This document shows positions 44,697 through 45,971 of a stretch of DNA of 45,971 bases, one piece after another (position 1 is the stretch's first letter; each line of letters opens with the position of its first letter). This stretch comes from Verrucomicrobiota bacterium. Its GTDB lineage: Bacteria > Verrucomicrobiota > Verrucomicrobiia > Limisphaerales > Fontisphaeraceae. A program made the position numbers and the translations under genes. The stretch covers positions 1 through 45,971 of the forward strand of contig JBAXGN010000041.1 in NCBI GenBank assembly GCA_037139415.1, given 5' to 3'. The notes beneath the pieces are model-generated. The model had not been told where the DNA came from, did not search any database, and saw nothing but the letters and a program-made list of their open reading frames with translations.

Positions 44697-45044
44697 TCAG
44701 AAGCGTAGCACATCGGTATGTTGCGCCGCCAGGGTGGCCAGTTGCGCATCGTCAATTTCCTCGTAGGGCAGGGTGGCGGCGCCAAGTTCCTCCAAGAGCG
44801 CCTCCCCGCGTTGCACGTAAACCGGCCCAAAATCCTTGAGGATGGGCAGGTAGCGGATGAAGTTATCCTCGTCCACCAGGCCATCGGCATACTCGCTGAG
44901 CGCCAGCACGGCGGCTTCCCGCAAGTACAGGGTGATACCGACTTTTTTCCAGGTGCCGACCCCGGCGGCGATGCGGATGGCTTCTGCCGGGCGATGGCTG
45001 AGCCGGGGGTCGCTGGTCACGATGAATAATGCGGTGGGTTTCAT
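44697..45044 (-). CDS. DsrE/DsrF-like small protein
   Basis: About 115 residues from ATG 45044 (a TTG at 45056 would overlap the upstream stop). The opening KPTALFIVTSDPRLSHRPAE, then GVGTWKKVGITLYLREAAVL, follows the DsrE-like alpha/beta pattern: a beta strand, a helix with a small-residue loop, and a second strand. Inferred role: a partner in a sulfur-relay-like heteromeric complex. It lies 8 bp after the DsrE gene and 3 bp before the 59-residue gene. Confidence 0.75.
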   Translation of the reverse strand: MKPTALFIVTSDPRLSHRPAEAIRIAAGVGTWKKVGITLYLREAAVLALSEYADGLVDEDNFIRYLPILKDFGPVYVQRGEALLEELGAATLPYEEIDDAQLATLAAQHTDVLRF

Positions 45045-45052
45045 GGCGGTCT

Positions 45053-45370
45053 TCAATTGAAACTCACAAAGCGGTCGGTGCTCGCCATAATGTCACTCAC
45101 CACCGTCAAGCCGGCAAAGGCGGCGAGGTCGCTCAGGGGAACGTGGTGGCGATGTGCGCCATACGCGCAGGCATAAAGTTTAAGCCCCTTGGCCTTCAGC
45201 GTTTGAAGTTCCTGATCGGCCAATCCGGACACCGCCTCATCAATGCAATAGACATAGACGTCCACCCCCTTGCCCAAGGCAGCGCCTGCCGCGCGGATGC
45301 CGTGGCGGAAATTGGCGGCCTGCGGAGCACAGGAGATCAGGACACCCAATTTTTTACCTGAAAACTGCAT
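45053..45370 (-). CDS. DsrE-family protein
   Basis: A 105-residue protein. KKLGVLISCAPQAANFRHGI, then GAALGKGVDVYVYCIDEAVS, is the DsrE/TusD type of Rossmann-like fold with a cysteine at the end of the second strand. A second cysteine (LYACAYGAHRHH) lies in the next strand. Such proteins carry persulfide sulfur between partners or fold into a trimeric complex. First gene of the three-gene operon. Confidence 0.82.
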   Translation of the reverse strand: MQFSGKKLGVLISCAPQAANFRHGIRAAGAALGKGVDVYVYCIDEAVSGLADQELQTLKAKGLKLYACAYGAHRHHVPLSDLAAFAGLTVVSDIMASTDRFVSFN

Positions 45371-45423
45371 GGTACTAATGAAGCATAGGAAACCTAAAAC
45401 GTCGAATGCGGAAATGAGGCTGG

Positions 45424-45702
45424 CTATTGCGGGACCGAATCCCTGATTTCCTGCAATTCAGCCTTGGGCTCTTTCTCCGTGAAGGGCCGGGCGGCGTGAC
45501 GATACCAGTACTTTGAATTCCAGAGGTCCCCGTCAATTTTATGCAGCACGGCATGGATCCAACAGGCATGGGTGCCGTTCATGCCCTGCACGATTCGGTG
45601 GGCTTCTTCCCATTTCCCACTCAATGCGAGGTCCACCGCCTGATACAATCTTGTATTGTCAATTTTTTGCTTCACAGCGCGTACAATAGCGCGAATATCC
45701 AT
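45424..45702 (-). CDS. Small conserved protein of unknown function
   Basis: 92 residues from the ATG giving MDIRAIVRAVKQKIDNTRLY; the in-frame extension upstream is not protein-like. It contains ALSGKWEEAHRIVQGMNGTH then ACWIHAVLHKIDGDLWNSKY and WYRHA, a tryptophan- and histidine-rich helix pair seen in many unstudied small proteobacterial and verrucomicrobial proteins. Function unknown. It lies 53 bp upstream of the DsrE operon and reads the same way. The 45703-45971 end of the window holds no further gene that I can support. Confidence 0.72.
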   Translation of the reverse strand: MDIRAIVRAVKQKIDNTRLYQAVDLALSGKWEEAHRIVQGMNGTHACWIHAVLHKIDGDLWNSKYWYRHAARPFTEKEPKAELQEIRDSVPQ

Positions 45703-45971
45703 ATTTTCAAAGCAAGCTCTGCCAAAAAGTTTGGTGGCGGGCCGATGCTCGGAATTACCCAGCTTTACGGATGAGGGTGATGGGTGTGGCAGGTATAAAA
45801 ACTGGACCAAAACTGGACCGTTTCTGTACCAAAAATAAATTTTTCAGGTAGTGGCTTCGACGGAGGTCATTTTTATAAGTTGGTGTAAAACAGACAGTTC
45901 TGAGGATTGAGAGGCCGCCGCCGCTGGTCCATCCGGGTGGGGGGTGGTGCAGTTTGGTTGCGGGAAGGTCG

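Overview
The window looks like a chromosomal piece of a soil or freshwater Verrucomicrobiota bacterium (Limisphaerales/Pedosphaera-like). This is inferred from gene content, not from a marker gene. The evidence is the zinc-ribbon Ser/Thr kinases paired with ECF sigma factors, the fibronectin-III protein ending in SDWSDPVSHM, the DUF1080, ThuA and HZS-alpha-like cytochrome proteins, many Sec signal peptides, and intergenic REP-like debris. I saw no rRNA, tRNA, CRISPR array or plasmid/phage backbone.

Layout. (1) 1-4.6 kb: a secreted protein, an exported gluzincin-type TPR protein, a membrane protein and a CobB-type sirtuin. (2) 4.6-8 kb, minus strand: a three-gene operon reading Tat-exported gluconate-dehydrogenase-subunit-3-like protein, GMC flavoprotein, nine-haem NapC-like cytochrome. 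It resembles a glucoside/gluconate dehydrogenase complex. (3) 8.4-22.7 kb, minus strand: a signalling region with two complete modules of ECF sigma factor followed by a giant transmembrane Ser/Thr kinase and then small exported proteins. The same region holds a third, beheaded kinase, a sigma-factor fragment, an XRE regulator plus a fragment of an XRE gene, an FN3 protein, and a 16-unit 21-bp tandem repeat. (4) 23-44 kb, mostly plus strand: a carbohydrate-use region. It encodes a GH2 beta-galactosidase, two HZS-alpha-like c-type cytochrome proteins (one split by an in-frame TAG and fused to a sulfatase-modifying-factor-like domain), a GH106-like glycosidase, two PQQ-type beta-propellers, a DUF1080 protein, two ThuA-domain proteins and an orphan oligopeptide-ABC ATPase. 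(5) 44-46 kb: an IS3 orfA remnant, a compact three-gene DsrE-like operon including a 59-residue protein, and a small conserved protein.

How the genes may work together (inference): secreted glycosidases release sugars, and the GMC/subunit-3/cytochrome complex could oxidise glycosides in the periplasm. DUF1080 and ThuA proteins are linked in other bacteria to 3-keto-glycoside metabolism, so the two halves of the window could feed one pathway. The sigma-kinase modules look like one-operon sensory systems with no visible anti-sigma gene.

The most unusual features are the 21-bp array with internal dyads and a 42-bp super-period, the amber-split cytochrome/FGE gene, intergenic-type repeats lying in frame inside kinase genes, a SecD-P1-like domain at the end of a kinase, and a 63-bp perfect duplicate of a gene 3' end about 32.7 kb away in inverted orientation.
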